Shown here: piece by piece, positions 8,170 through 17,361 of the stretch
Numbering within the stretch: position 1 is the first letter of the stretch
How the letters are laid out: each line of letters opens with the position of its first letter
Source of the DNA: an uncultured Pelagibacteraceae bacterium
GTDB lineage: Bacteria > Pseudomonadota > Alphaproteobacteria > Pelagibacterales > Pelagibacteraceae
Assembly (NCBI GenBank): GCA_902592985.1
Contig: CACJGR010000005.1
Location: 1 to 42,082 of the forward strand
Direction of reading: 5' to 3'
Length of the DNA stretch: 42,082 nt
Position numbers and translations under genes: made by a program
The notes under the pieces: generated by a model
Told to the model about the DNA's origin: nothing
The model's database searches: none
The model's input: the letters and a program-made list of their open reading frames with translations, nothing else

Positions 8170-10045
8170 ATACAGTTTAAATAATAATTATTTAAATATT
8201 TTAATTATTTCAATATTACTATTTTTAATTAAATGGTTTTTTTCTTATTATAACTATGGAACAGAAAATATATTTATTAAAGTAATTTTTAATTCTTCAG
8301 GCGATTATTCGTATTATCCTTTTGTCCATCAGTTATCTAATTTTAGTTTTACAGAAGGATATAGCAAAGTATATTCAGAATTAAATGTAATTGGATTTCC
8401 TTTTCTAGTAAGTTTTTTACATGCAATTTTTTATAAATTATTTGGACTTTATAGTTTTTTAATTTTAGAATTTTTATCTATATTTGTTTTTTTATTAGTT
8501 TTTTTTCATATTTTTAAATTACTAAAATTTTCTAATGGCAGCTCTATAGTTTGGTCTCTATTTTTATTTTCTATTCCTAATATAATTTTTTTATTAAATA
8601 GCTTTAATTTGCCTTATATTTTTAATTTACAACAACTTTATTCAGGATTTTATTTATTAAGATTTCCTAGACCTTTAATCACAAACTTATTTTTATTTTC
8701 TTACATTTTTTTCATACTTAAATTTCATTTAAGTGAGGAAAAAATTTATAAGCAAAGATATTTATTTATTTCAGGATTTTTTTTAGGATTACTTTTAAAT
8801 AGTTTTTTTTATTTTTTTTTAGCTTCGTTAATTTTATCAATTTTTATTTTAATAATTAATTTTAGAAATTCAATTTTTACTAAAGACTCAATAGTAATTT
8901 ATTTAAAATTTTTACTAATTATTTTTGTTGTATCATTGCCTTTTATTTTACAAATAATATTTATTGAGAAAGATTATCTATCGAGAGTTGGTGCATTTAG
9001 TTTAACAGATAATTCGAAAACCTATCTATTTAAACATTTATTTAAAGGTTTTATAAAATTTGAATTTTTATTGATATTGTTTTTAAATATTATTTTATTT
9101 TTTATAAATATTAAATTTGATAGAGATTATAAAAAATTTTTAGATGTTTTTTTGTTATTGTTTCTTTCATCACTAATAGCACCTATAGTTTATTTAATTT
9201 TATTAAATACTGTTACTTTTTTTAGCAATTTTGTTTTTATTATTGCTTTAACTAGCTTTATGCTCTTTAAATTTAATTTAATTATTTTATTTTATAATCT
9301 TAAAAATTATCTACAAATAAATGTAAAAAATATTTTTATAGTATTTTCGATTTTTATTTTAATTGGTTTAAATACTATGTTTTTTTTTAAAACCTCTTTT
9401 GTTAATTCATTGAGTGAAGGGGTGCATTTTAATCCAAAAAATCCTAAGAATTTCCGTTCAAATTTTAATGATTTGGTCTTATTTTTAAATAAAAATATAA
9501 AACAAAAAGACGTATTACTTTTAACAAATGATGTTCACACTCAACTTTGGTGGATATTTTCAGATAAAAAATTTTACTATTTTCCATATGTTTTTTTTGT
9601 AGCATTAAATGACAATATGATTGAGACTCAATTGATAAATGCATTTAAATATTTAGAACTAGACGATAATGATTTTGCTAAATTTATTGACCAAAATAAA
9701 CTATCTAATTGGAGAGTTGTTAATACTAATAATTATTTTTTTTTAGGTCATTTAAAGTATCAGGCAAATTATCTTACTAAATTTTCAAAAATTGAAAATT
9801 ATCCAAAAGAAACAAGAAAATTTATTAATAAAAAATCAATTCATCATACAAACCAAGTAATTTTACCTAAAAATGAACTGAATAGATTGAAAGATAAATT
9901 TAAAAAAACTAAAAAAAATCCATATTTAAATCCAGACATTATTATTTTAAATAAAAATGACTTTTTGCATAATAATATTGATTTGAATGAAAATTTTTTA
10001 AAATTATTTGAAAATCAGAATTTTATACTATTTTCTAAAAAATAA
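8159..10045 (+). CDS. Polytopic membrane protein, GT-C-like topology, unknown function
   Basis: 628 residues. About 12 hydrophobic segments fill residues 14 to about 415, followed by a soluble C-terminal part of about 210 residues with PDIIILNKNDF near the end. An early outward loop contains SSGDYSYYPFVHQLSNF, in the position where GT-C transferases place their acidic residue. This fits a lipid-phosphate-sugar-dependent glycosyltransferase or a polymerase-like protein, but no family is firmly recognised. The start overlaps the FkbM gene by 11 bases. It ends one base from the convergent GT2 gene. Composition is extremely T-rich, as for hydrophobic proteins in this genome. Confidence 0.7.
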   Translation: MNYKYSLNNNYLNILIISILLFLIKWFFSYYNYGTENIFIKVIFNSSGDYSYYPFVHQLSNFSFTEGYSKVYSELNVIGFPFLVSFLHAIFYKLFGLYSFLILEFLSIFVFLLVFFHIFKLLKFSNGSSIVWSLFLFSIPNIIFLLNSFNLPYIFNLQQLYSGFYLLRFPRPLITNLFLFSYIFFILKFHLSEEKIYKQRYLFISGFFLGLLLNSFFYFFLASLILSIFILIINFRNSIFTKDSIVIYLKFLLIIFVVSLPFILQIIFIEKDYLSRVGAFSLTDNSKTYLFKHLFKGFIKFEFLLILFLNIILFFINIKFDRDYKKFLDVFLLLFLSSLIAPIVYLILLNTVTFFSNFVFIIALTSFMLFKFNLIILFYNLKNYLQINVKNIFIVFSIFILIGLNTMFFFKTSFVNSLSEGVHFNPKNPKNFRSNFNDLVLFLNKNIKQKDVLLLTNDVHTQLWWIFSDKKFYYFPYVFFVALNDNMIETQLINAFKYLELDDNDFAKFIDQNKLSNWRVVNTNNYFFLGHLKYQANYLTKFSKIENYPKETRKFINKKSIHHTNQVILPKNELNRLKDKFKKTKKNPYLNPDIIILNKNDFLHNNIDLNENFLKLFENQNFILFSKK

Positions 10046-10046
10046 T

Positions 10047-10991
10047 TTAATAATTAATTTTAAATTTTTGCTTTATTAATTTTATTACTTTATTTAAAAA
10101 ACTAATTTTAAGCAGATAAAAATAAATATTTTTTATTACAAATAATATAAAAATATAAAATAAATTTTGTTTATTTTTTTTTCTTATTTTAAATTCCTCA
10201 TAAAAATAATTTATCTGCTTCTCTTTACTTGAAATTCCAAAATAGTTAAATTTTCCTGTTACGTGACTCCTTTTCATTGCAATTCCGTTTAACTTTAACT
10301 TTACTATTAATTTATAGATTAAATCGTAATCAGCATGTAGTTTAAATTCTTCATCATATAGCCCAACTTTAATTTGAGCTGATTTAGATATAAAAAAACC
10401 CGAAGAATGAGCGGGATAAATATTAAATTTCCAATATATCTTTTCTTTATTTAGCCCAGAAAGCAATCTATCTTTTTCAACAGAACCAAATACAAAATCC
10501 ACTTGTTTTTCAAAATATATTTTTACTAATCCTAACGCATCTTTTGTGTATTCATCATCTGAATTAAGAATTCCAATTATGTCTCCTGAACAAATTTTTA
10601 ATCCTTTATTCATAGCATTGTAAATACCAGTATCTTTTTCAGAAATCCAAAAATCTATAGAATTTTCATATTTCTTAATTATTTCTAAAGTCTGGTCTGA
10701 AGATTTTCCATCAATGATTATTAGTTCAACATTATCATATGTTTGACTTAAAACACTTTGAATGGTTTTCTCTATTGTTTTTTCAGAATTAAGCGAAACT
10801 GTTATAATACTTATTAATGGTTTATCTAAATCTGAAGATTTATAAAAACCTTTAGTTCTTAGCCCTCCTTTTAAATCAAAATCAAAATTTATTTGTGATT
10901 CAAAATTATTGTCATTTAGATTTTTATATAGGTAATCAGGTTTATTTTTTTTTAAATTTTTTGTAGTTGAATGATCAATTTTAGTATTCAT
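10047..10991 (-). CDS. GT2-family glycosyltransferase
   Basis: 314 residues. An N-terminal extension of about 55 residues precedes the GT-A domain beginning PLISIITVSLNSEKTIEKTI. VELIIIDGKSSDQT and GIYNAMNKGLKICSGDIIGI lead to the metal-binding LNSDDE (DxD-type). This arrangement, with IDGxSxDxT and EKDxGIYDAMNKG, is the WcaE/WbbL-like branch of GT2. Hydrophobic residues near the C terminus (FYIFILFVIKNIYFYLLKI) suggest membrane association. It would use a nucleotide sugar and invert the anomeric centre. It is divergent from the UDP-glucuronate epimerase-like gene at 11073 with 81 bases between. Confidence 0.88.
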   Translation of the reverse strand: MNTKIDHSTTKNLKKNKPDYLYKNLNDNNFESQINFDFDLKGGLRTKGFYKSSDLDKPLISIITVSLNSEKTIEKTIQSVLSQTYDNVELIIIDGKSSDQTLEIIKKYENSIDFWISEKDTGIYNAMNKGLKICSGDIIGILNSDDEYTKDALGLVKIYFEKQVDFVFGSVEKDRLLSGLNKEKIYWKFNIYPAHSSGFFISKSAQIKVGLYDEEFKLHADYDLIYKLIVKLKLNGIAMKRSHVTGKFNYFGISSKEKQINYFYEEFKIRKKNKQNLFYIFILFVIKNIYFYLLKISFLNKVIKLIKQKFKINY

Positions 10992-11072
10992 TAGATTTAA
11001 ATTGAATAATATTAATCTAAACTATATATAATCCTAAATTTAATATATATAAAAAATTATTCTATTAATTTA

Positions 11073-12020
11073 ATGAAAATTTTAGTAACTGGATCATGCG
11101 GGTTTATAGGGTTTCATATATCAAAATTTTTATTAGAAAAAAAAATATCAATAGTTGGTATAGATAAGTTAGATAATTATTATTCAGTAAATTTAAAAAA
11201 AAGTAGACTTAAAGTTTTAAAAAAATATAAAAACTTTAAATTTTACAAATTTGATCTTACAAATAAAAAAAAAATAAAAAAAATTTTCAAAAATAAAAAA
11301 TTTGATTATGTATTTCATATGGCAGCACAAGCAGGAGTGAGATATTCAATTAATAATCCAAGAAAGTACATAGATTCTAATATTATGGGATTTTATAATA
11401 TTTTAGAAATTAGTAGAGATGCAAAAATTAAGAGACTTTTCTATGCTTCATCAAGCTCTGTTTACGGAGATTCTAAAAAATTTCCACTTAAGGAAAATTA
11501 TTTATTAAATCCAAATAATACTTATAGCCTAACCAAAAAATTCAACGAAGATTTAGCAAGAACTTTCAATAAATATTATAAATTGAATTTAACAGGGTTA
11601 CGTTTTTTTACAATATATGGAGAGTGGGGAAGACCTGACATGTTTGTGAGTAAAATAATCTTATCTAATTTAAAAAAAAAAAGATTTCTATTAAATAATT
11701 TTGGAAATCACTACAGAGATTTTACCTATATTGGAGATGTAGTAGAGATACTTTTTAGATTGCTAAAAGCAAAGAAACAACCTAGTAACCAGATCTTAAA
11801 TATTTGTTCAAACAAACCTCTAAAACTTTTAAAAATTATAAAAATTTTAGAAAACAAAATAGGAAAAATATCTATTACCAAAAAAAAATTGCAAAAAGCA
11901 GACGTTATCAAAACCCATGGCAGCAATAATAAAATAAAAAAAATTACTTTTTATAAAAATTTTACAAATTTTGATGAAGGGCTAAGTAATACAATTGATT
12001 GGTCAAAAAATTATTACTAA
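11073..12020 (+). CDS. UDP-glucuronate 4-epimerase-like extended SDR
   Basis: 315 residues. VTGSCGFIGFHISKFLLEK is the NAD-binding start. HMAAQAGVRYSINNP with DSNIMGFYNILE is highly characteristic of UDP-glucuronate 4-epimerases. The catalytic triad appears as ASSSSVYG and NTYSLTKK, and RFFTIYGEWGRPDM is another hallmark of that branch. The reaction would interconvert UDP-glucuronate and UDP-galacturonate, supplying an acidic sugar. It is slightly shorter than typical (about 335). It overlaps the convergent GT4 gene by four bases. No UDP-glucose dehydrogenase is in the window, so that source would lie elsewhere. UDP-GlcNAc epimerase activity is a less likely alternative. Confidence 0.85.
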   Translation: MKILVTGSCGFIGFHISKFLLEKKISIVGIDKLDNYYSVNLKKSRLKVLKKYKNFKFYKFDLTNKKKIKKIFKNKKFDYVFHMAAQAGVRYSINNPRKYIDSNIMGFYNILEISRDAKIKRLFYASSSSVYGDSKKFPLKENYLLNPNNTYSLTKKFNEDLARTFNKYYKLNLTGLRFFTIYGEWGRPDMFVSKIILSNLKKKRFLLNNFGNHYRDFTYIGDVVEILFRLLKAKKQPSNQILNICSNKPLKLLKIIKILENKIGKISITKKKLQKADVIKTHGSNNKIKKITFYKNFTNFDEGLSNTIDWSKNYY

Positions 12021-13117
12021 GTATAAATAAATTTTTTAATAGAATTATAATATTTTCTCATATTATAATTGTAATCAAATCTATATAATTTTTTGTAACC
12101 TATTAATATTTTTTTTTTACAATAAATATTTTTTTTATCATATTTATTTATTTTATCTGCTAATTTTTTGTAATCACCAATTGAAACTAAATCGCCAGCC
12201 TTTCCGTTTAAAAGTATTTCTTTTGGTCCAGTTGGACATTCAGTAGAAATTATATATTTTTTTAAACATTGAGCTTCTAGCAATACATTCGGAAGTCCTT
12301 CAAATTTCGATGTAAATAAAAATATATCTGCCTGTCTTAAAAATTTGTATGGATTTCTTTGAAAAGGAATTAATTTAATTTTTGAGCTTAATTTTTTTTC
12401 TTTTATATATTGAACTAATTTTTCTTTTTTATCACCTCGTCCAATTATTAATAGTCTTATATTTTTTTTATTTAGTAAGTTTATAGATTTAAGCATAGTC
12501 AAATGATCTTTTTGGTCAACTAATCTACCAATGGTAATTAATTTTAAATAATTTCCTTTAAAAAAATTAATTTTAATTTTTTCTTTACTTTTTTTTTTTA
12601 TATTTTTTTTATTTAATGGATTATAAATAACATGACTTTTTATATTGAACTTTCTATCAAGTTCTTTTTTAAAGGCATAACTATTAACAACTACTTGATC
12701 AGATAAGTTTAAAAATATTTTATATAAAAATTTTTTAATAATATTTTTAGACCAACCTTCTGATGAAGAATTAGATCTAGTGATTATTTTAATTCCAAAA
12801 ATTTTTGATAAAATAATTGCATAAGCATTTGCTTGAAAAGAAAAAACTAAAATATTTTTATTTTGTAATGCAAATAAGAACAGATTATATAGGCATAAAA
12901 AATATTTTAATAATCTTTTTTGTCTGGACCAAAAATTTGATTGTGGCGCAATTATGGTTACTTTTTTATTGATTCCTTTTTTTGCTGATTTGTCAGCTGT
13001 TATTACAGTTATATCGTTTAAATATTGTGATAAATAATTGGTAATTAAAAAAAAATTTTTTTCTACCCCACCACCTTCTATTGATGGAATAAAGATTATT
13101 AATTTTTTTTCTTTCAT
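12017..13117 (-). CDS. GT4-family glycosyltransferase
   Basis: 366 residues. The start KLIIFIPSIEGGGVEKNFF is the classic acceptor-side GGxE loop of GT4 enzymes. The donor domain begins KLITIGRLVDQKDH, with LIIGRGDKKEKL, and FEGLPNVLLEAQ is the E-x7-E donor motif, followed by ISTECPTGPKEIL. The STxCPTGPxEIL ending resembles enzymes such as PglH/PglJ and WabH, which add HexNAc residues to lipid-linked oligosaccharides. It is head to head with the next GT4 gene across about 120 bases. Donor not determined. Confidence 0.9.
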   Translation of the reverse strand: MKEKKLIIFIPSIEGGGVEKNFFLITNYLSQYLNDITVITADKSAKKGINKKVTIIAPQSNFWSRQKRLLKYFLCLYNLFLFALQNKNILVFSFQANAYAIILSKIFGIKIITRSNSSSEGWSKNIIKKFLYKIFLNLSDQVVVNSYAFKKELDRKFNIKSHVIYNPLNKKNIKKKSKEKIKINFFKGNYLKLITIGRLVDQKDHLTMLKSINLLNKKNIRLLIIGRGDKKEKLVQYIKEKKLSSKIKLIPFQRNPYKFLRQADIFLFTSKFEGLPNVLLEAQCLKKYIISTECPTGPKEILLNGKAGDLVSIGDYKKLADKINKYDKKNIYCKKKILIGYKKLYRFDYNYNMRKYYNSIKKFIYT

Positions 13118-13240
13118 AATTATGTTTTTTATTTACAATTTTTTAACTAATACTAGACTATGATTATAAATCATTAAAAAAATATAATTCTGAATAAAAG
13201 TAAAATTATATATTACTGGTCTCCGCATATTAATAAAGAT

Positions 13241-14347
13241 GTGGCTACTGTTAAAGCGGTACTAAACTCTATATGTAGTATTAATAAATATTCAAATATT
13301 TATAGTGCTCATTTAATAAATGTCTTTGGTGAATGGAATTTTATAAAAGAGCAAAATTCTAAGATTAGAGTTTACGATCTGTTTTTATCCAAAAATTTTA
13401 ATTTTAAAAGTTCTATAACTGGATTCTTAAAAAGTAGATTTATATATTTATTTACCGGTCTATTTTCTTTTTTTTCTTTATTAAATTTAATAAAAAAACA
13501 AAAACCGGATTATATAATTATTCATTTAATAACATATATTCCATTGATTTTATCAAATTTATTTAAATCAGATACTAAATTTATTCTTAGAATATCAGGT
13601 TACCCTAAATTAACATTTTTTAGAAAATTTTTATGGAAAAGCTCAGGTAAGAATTTGTTTAAAATTTTTTGCCCAACTCAAGCAACACTTAATAATTTGT
13701 TAAAAGCAAATATATTTCCAAGAGAAAAGCTTTTTTTATTAGAAGATCCAATATTAGATATATCTAAGATTAAAAAATTACAAAAAGAGCCCATTCCAGA
13801 TTTTATAAAAAAATCAAAATTTATTCTTGCTATTGGAAGATTTAGTAAACAAAAAAATTATAAACTATTATTATCCTTTTTTAAAAAAATTAATGCTGAT
13901 AATAAAAAAATTAAATTAGTCATAGCAGGAGCAGGAGAAGAAAGAAAAATAATTGAAGAATTTATTGTGAAAAATGATCTTACCGATTATGTTCATTTGT
14001 TAGGTTATGTAAACAATGTTCACAATTTACTTTATAAATCTTATTTATTTATATTAACATCTTTGTGGGAAGACCCAGGCTTTGTAATTGTTGAAGCTGC
14101 AATGAATAATTCAAATATTATTTCTAGTGATTGTCCAAGTGGACCAAGAGAACTTTTGTCTGATGGAAATGCTGGATTGTTGTTCAGTTCTAATAATTTA
14201 CAAAGTTTAATTGAAAGTTATAAGAAATTTAATTTACTAAGCGATCAACAGCTTAATAAAATGAAAATTAATGCTAAAAGAAATATAACAAAATATACAA
14301 TGTTTCGTCATTTTAAAAAACTCAATAATTATTTAAATGCTAAATAA
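13241..14347 (+). CDS. GT4-family glycosyltransferase with unclear start
   Basis: 368 residues counted from the GTG at 13241. The open frame continues upstream to a stop at 13175-13177 and reads KIIYYWSPHINKD before the GTG, which looks like the genuine N terminus of this GT4 subgroup. No ATG, GTG or TTG is present there; only CTG (13190), ATT (13187) and ATA (13184) could start it. The donor domain has FILAIGRFSKQKNY, LVIAGAGEERK, SLWEDPGFVIVEAAMNN (E-x7-E) and SSDCPSGPRELL. It overlaps the next GT2 gene by 11 bases. The start is either non-canonical or altered by a point change. Confidence 0.85.
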   Translation: MATVKAVLNSICSINKYSNIYSAHLINVFGEWNFIKEQNSKIRVYDLFLSKNFNFKSSITGFLKSRFIYLFTGLFSFFSLLNLIKKQKPDYIIIHLITYIPLILSNLFKSDTKFILRISGYPKLTFFRKFLWKSSGKNLFKIFCPTQATLNNLLKANIFPREKLFLLEDPILDISKIKKLQKEPIPDFIKKSKFILAIGRFSKQKNYKLLLSFFKKINADNKKIKLVIAGAGEERKIIEEFIVKNDLTDYVHLLGYVNNVHNLLYKSYLFILTSLWEDPGFVIVEAAMNNSNIISSDCPSGPRELLSDGNAGLLFSSNNLQSLIESYKKFNLLSDQQLNKMKINAKRNITKYTMFRHFKKLNNYLNAK

Positions 14348-15104
14348 TAAAATATTAATTTCTGTAATTATTCCTTATTTTAAAAAAAAAAAATTTATAT
14401 TTAAAACAATTAAATCAGTTTTAAATCAATCATATAAAAATTTAGAAGTTATTATTATTTATGATGACATGGATTTAAGTGATCTAAAGTTTATTAAAAG
14501 TTTTTCAAAAAAAGATAAACGCATAAAAATTTACCAGAATAAAAAAAATTTAGGAGCTTCAAAGTCTAGAAATATTGGAGTAAAAAAAAGCAAAGGAGAT
14601 TATATAACATTTATAGATAGTGATGACTTATGGAAAAAAAACAAATTAAAAGAGCAATTAAATTTTATGAGAAAAAATAAATATCTTATATCTCATTCTA
14701 ATTATGAAATAATTGATAAAAATGATCAAGTTAAAGGTTTAATGAAAATTAAAAAAAAATTAGGATATGACAATCTTTTGTATTCGTGTGATATAGGTCT
14801 TTCTACAGTTATGATTCATAAAACATTAAAAAAGATGATTAAATTTCCAAATATTAAAACTAAGGAAGATTTTATACTTTGGTTAAAGCTTTCCAAAAAA
14901 TATCATATTTTTGGAATTCAAAAAAACTTGAGTTCATGGAGAAAAATTAATTCATCATTATCATACACTTTCCAAAAAATTAAAGATTCATTTGAGTTAT
15001 ACTCAAAATATGAAAAATTTAATATAATTAAATCTTTATTTTTTGTTTTGATACTTTCAATGAATTTTTTTAAAAAAAACTTATTACAAAAATTTAATCA
15101 ATAA
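14337..15104 (+). CDS. GT2-family glycosyltransferase
   Basis: 255 residues. SVIIPYFKKKKFIFKTIKSV and LNQSYKNLEVIIIYDDMDLS start the GT-A fold; GASKSRNIGVKKSKGDYI leads to ITFIDSDDLW, the DxD metal site of GT2 enzymes. Family members invert at the anomeric carbon and act on the cytoplasmic side. The acceptor region is short and followed by a weakly hydrophobic C terminus. Its ATG lies 11 bases inside the preceding GT4 gene, so both are likely made together. The next gene is a sugar-1-phosphate transferase 29 bases downstream. Confidence 0.88.
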   Translation: MLNNKILISVIIPYFKKKKFIFKTIKSVLNQSYKNLEVIIIYDDMDLSDLKFIKSFSKKDKRIKIYQNKKNLGASKSRNIGVKKSKGDYITFIDSDDLWKKNKLKEQLNFMRKNKYLISHSNYEIIDKNDQVKGLMKIKKKLGYDNLLYSCDIGLSTVMIHKTLKKMIKFPNIKTKEDFILWLKLSKKYHIFGIQKNLSSWRKINSSLSYTFQKIKDSFELYSKYEKFNIIKSLFFVLILSMNFFKKNLLQKFNQ

Positions 15105-15133
15105 TATATCTAATGAAAATTAAACTTTGTTAA

Positions 15134-16156
15134 ATGATAAAATTTTTATTTTTTCTCTTTTTTCATTTTGTGATTAATTTTTTTTTTAAAAAAGTTAACT
15201 TTTTAATTGATAAAAAAGAAATATCAGATCACAAAAGAAAAATTCTTACAAACGCAAAGACCCCCCTTTCTGGAGGCTTTATTTTTCTAATTTTTTTTCC
15301 ATTTGTTCAGACAGAGCAAAATTTATTTTTATTATCTACAGTATTAGCGCTATATCTAGTTGGTTTTATGTCCGATATAAATTTTTTAACATCACCTGTT
15401 AAAAGAATAATTCTACAGGCTTTTTTCATTTTATTTTTTATTATTATTTATGATCTTTCGATTAAGACTATATCGTTAGAAAAATTTGATGAATTACTAA
15501 ATTTTAGAGCGTTCAACTTATTTTTTTTATTAGTTTGTTTGCTAGTCTTGATCAATGGATTTAATTTTTTGGATGGAATCAACACTCTTGTTATTGGATA
15601 TTTTTTAATATGTTTAATTTCAATTTATTATGTTTCTAGCAAATATCAATTATCTTTAGATTTAAATTTTGTAGAAAATATACTAACTCTTTTGTTGGTT
15701 ATATTTATATTTAATTTTTTTGGAAAATCTTTTTTAGGTGACTCTGGAACTTACACAATAGCTTTTATTATTGGAATTATTTTTGTTAAATTTGCTTATG
15801 AAAATTTTTTTAGAGTATCTCCATATTTTATTGCTTCCATACTATGGTATCCAGCAATTGAAAATTTATTTTCTATTTTGAGAAGATTTTTTTTAAAAAA
15901 AAAACTATCACAACCTGATAACAATCACTTGCATCATTTAATATACTTGTTTATTAAAAAAAATAACCTAATAAAAAATAATTTATTTTTAAATACTTTG
16001 ACTGGAATAATGATAAATATTTATTTGTTTATTTCCTCATTAGCTACAATATTTTATTACAATCACACTAAGACACTGTTAGTAATAATTTTATTTAATA
16101 TTTTAGTATATTTGAGTCTGTATAATTACTTTTTTAGACTTATAAAAAACAAATGA
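15134..16156 (+). CDS. Polyprenyl-phosphate sugar-1-phosphate transferase (WecA/MraY family)
   Basis: 340 residues, about 10 membrane segments. TPLSGG near residue 43, INGFNFLDGIN, NFFGKSFLGDSGTY and the C-terminal NNHLHH are the family's landmark motifs. Members attach HexNAc-1-phosphate or similar to undecaprenyl phosphate and so start a lipid-linked glycan. In the usual aspartate pair after the third segment the first Asp is Ser: GFMSDINF, S80-D81. The second, NFLDGIN, and the His motif are intact, so activity is plausible. It overlaps the ColD-like gene by four bases (ATGA). It is the only recognised initiating enzyme in the window. Confidence 0.85.
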   Translation: MIKFLFFLFFHFVINFFFKKVNFLIDKKEISDHKRKILTNAKTPLSGGFIFLIFFPFVQTEQNLFLLSTVLALYLVGFMSDINFLTSPVKRIILQAFFILFFIIIYDLSIKTISLEKFDELLNFRAFNLFFLLVCLLVLINGFNFLDGINTLVIGYFLICLISIYYVSSKYQLSLDLNFVENILTLLLVIFIFNFFGKSFLGDSGTYTIAFIIGIIFVKFAYENFFRVSPYFIASILWYPAIENLFSILRRFFLKKKLSQPDNNHLHHLIYLFIKKNNLIKNNLFLNTLTGIMINIYLFISSLATIFYYNHTKTLLVIILFNILVYLSLYNYFFRLIKNK

Positions 16157-17361
16157 AAAATTTTTTTAAATATCCATTGCATGAAAATGCTTTTTCTACA
16201 TCCGATATTAAAGAAGGAATAAGAGTTTTATTGTCTAAACAAATCACCATGAGCAAAAAAACAAAAGAATTTGAAAAATATTTTGCAAAAAAGTTAGGAG
16301 TTAAATATGCTTTAATGGTGAACTCTGGCTCATCTGCAAATTTGTTAGCCACTTTTGCAAGTGGAAATCCATTAAGAAAAAATAAATTTAAACCTGGTGA
16401 TGAAGCTATTATTCCAGTGTTGTGTTGGCCAACTTCACTATGGCCCTTAGTGCAAGCGGGACTAAAACCAATCTTTGTTGATGTTGATATAAATACATTA
16501 AATATTGATTTAAATGATATGAAAAAGAAAATTACAAAAAAAACTAAGCTTATTATGAATATAAATGTTCTGGGCTTATCAACGAACTTAAATAGATTAA
16601 AAGAAATATCAAAAAAAAAAAATTTAATATTAATTGAAGATAATTGTGAATCATTAGGTTCAAAATTAAATAATAAACATTTAGGCACGTTTGGAGATTT
16701 TGGCACTTTTTCTTTTTATTATTCACACCAAATAACTTCAGGTGAAGGTGGCATGGTGACATGCAATAATGAAAAAGATTATGAAATATTATACTCTTTA
16801 AGAGCCCATGGTTGGTCTAGAAGTCCAAAAACTTTTAAAAAAACTTCAAAAAAATATCCAAAACTTGATCCAAGATTTATTTTTACTAATATGGGTTTTA
16901 ATTTAAGACCAACTGATATCCAAGCATCTATAGGACTAAATCAACTTAAAAAAATTAACTATTTTATTAAACAAAGAACATTAAACAGAAACTTAATAAT
17001 TAAGAAACTAGAAAATTCTAAAAATTGGAAAAATCAATATAACTTTTTAAAAGTTGAACCCAATTTTAAACCATCATGGTTTAGCTTAGTTTTAATGATA
17101 AATAATAAATACGTTCATAAAAAAAAAAGATTCATTAATTTCTTGTCAAAAAAAGGAATTGAAACTAGACCAATCATAAGTGGTAACTTTATGAATCAGC
17201 CAGCAGCAAAATTATATAAATTAAATCCAAACAAAGAAAAATTTCCTAATGCAGATAAAATAGAAAAAACAGCATTTTTTATAGGCTTAAAAACAAAAAA
17301 AATTTCTAATGATGAGCTAGAATATCTAGTAAAAAATTTATTGAAGATAAGTGTCTTATAA
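16153..17361 (+). CDS. DegT/DnrJ-fold ColD-like sugar 3-dehydratase (PLP/PMP)
   Basis: 402 residues of the sugar-aminotransferase fold. MVNSGSSANLL and LIEDNCESLGS give the cofactor phosphate and ring contacts. The lysine that would hold PLP is replaced by H192: the site reads FSFYYSHQITSGEGG. A His at this place defines GDP-4-keto-6-deoxymannose-3-dehydratase (ColD) and the related RfbH/E1 enzymes. The E1-type iron-sulfur cysteines are absent after LRAHGWSR, and RPIISGNF also fits the ColD branch. Predicted job: remove the 3-hydroxyl of a nucleotide 4-keto-6-deoxysugar on the way to a 3,6-dideoxyhexose. gmd at 27354 could supply the substrate. It overlaps the next SDR by 11 bases. Confidence 0.82.
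   Translation: MKNFFKYPLHENAFSTSDIKEGIRVLLSKQITMSKKTKEFEKYFAKKLGVKYALMVNSGSSANLLATFASGNPLRKNKFKPGDEAIIPVLCWPTSLWPLVQAGLKPIFVDVDINTLNIDLNDMKKKITKKTKLIMNINVLGLSTNLNRLKEISKKKNLILIEDNCESLGSKLNNKHLGTFGDFGTFSFYYSHQITSGEGGMVTCNNEKDYEILYSLRAHGWSRSPKTFKKTSKKYPKLDPRFIFTNMGFNLRPTDIQASIGLNQLKKINYFIKQRTLNRNLIIKKLENSKNWKNQYNFLKVEPNFKPSWFSLVLMINNKYVHKKKRFINFLSKKGIETRPIISGNFMNQPAAKLYKLNPNKEKFPNADKIEKTAFFIGLKTKKISNDELEYLVKNLLKISVL

Noticed and set aside
16140..16706. 188-codon minus-strand frame opposite the ColD-like gene
   Set aside because: It is a shadow of a well-supported gene; its product has no recognisable motif and low-complexity composition.
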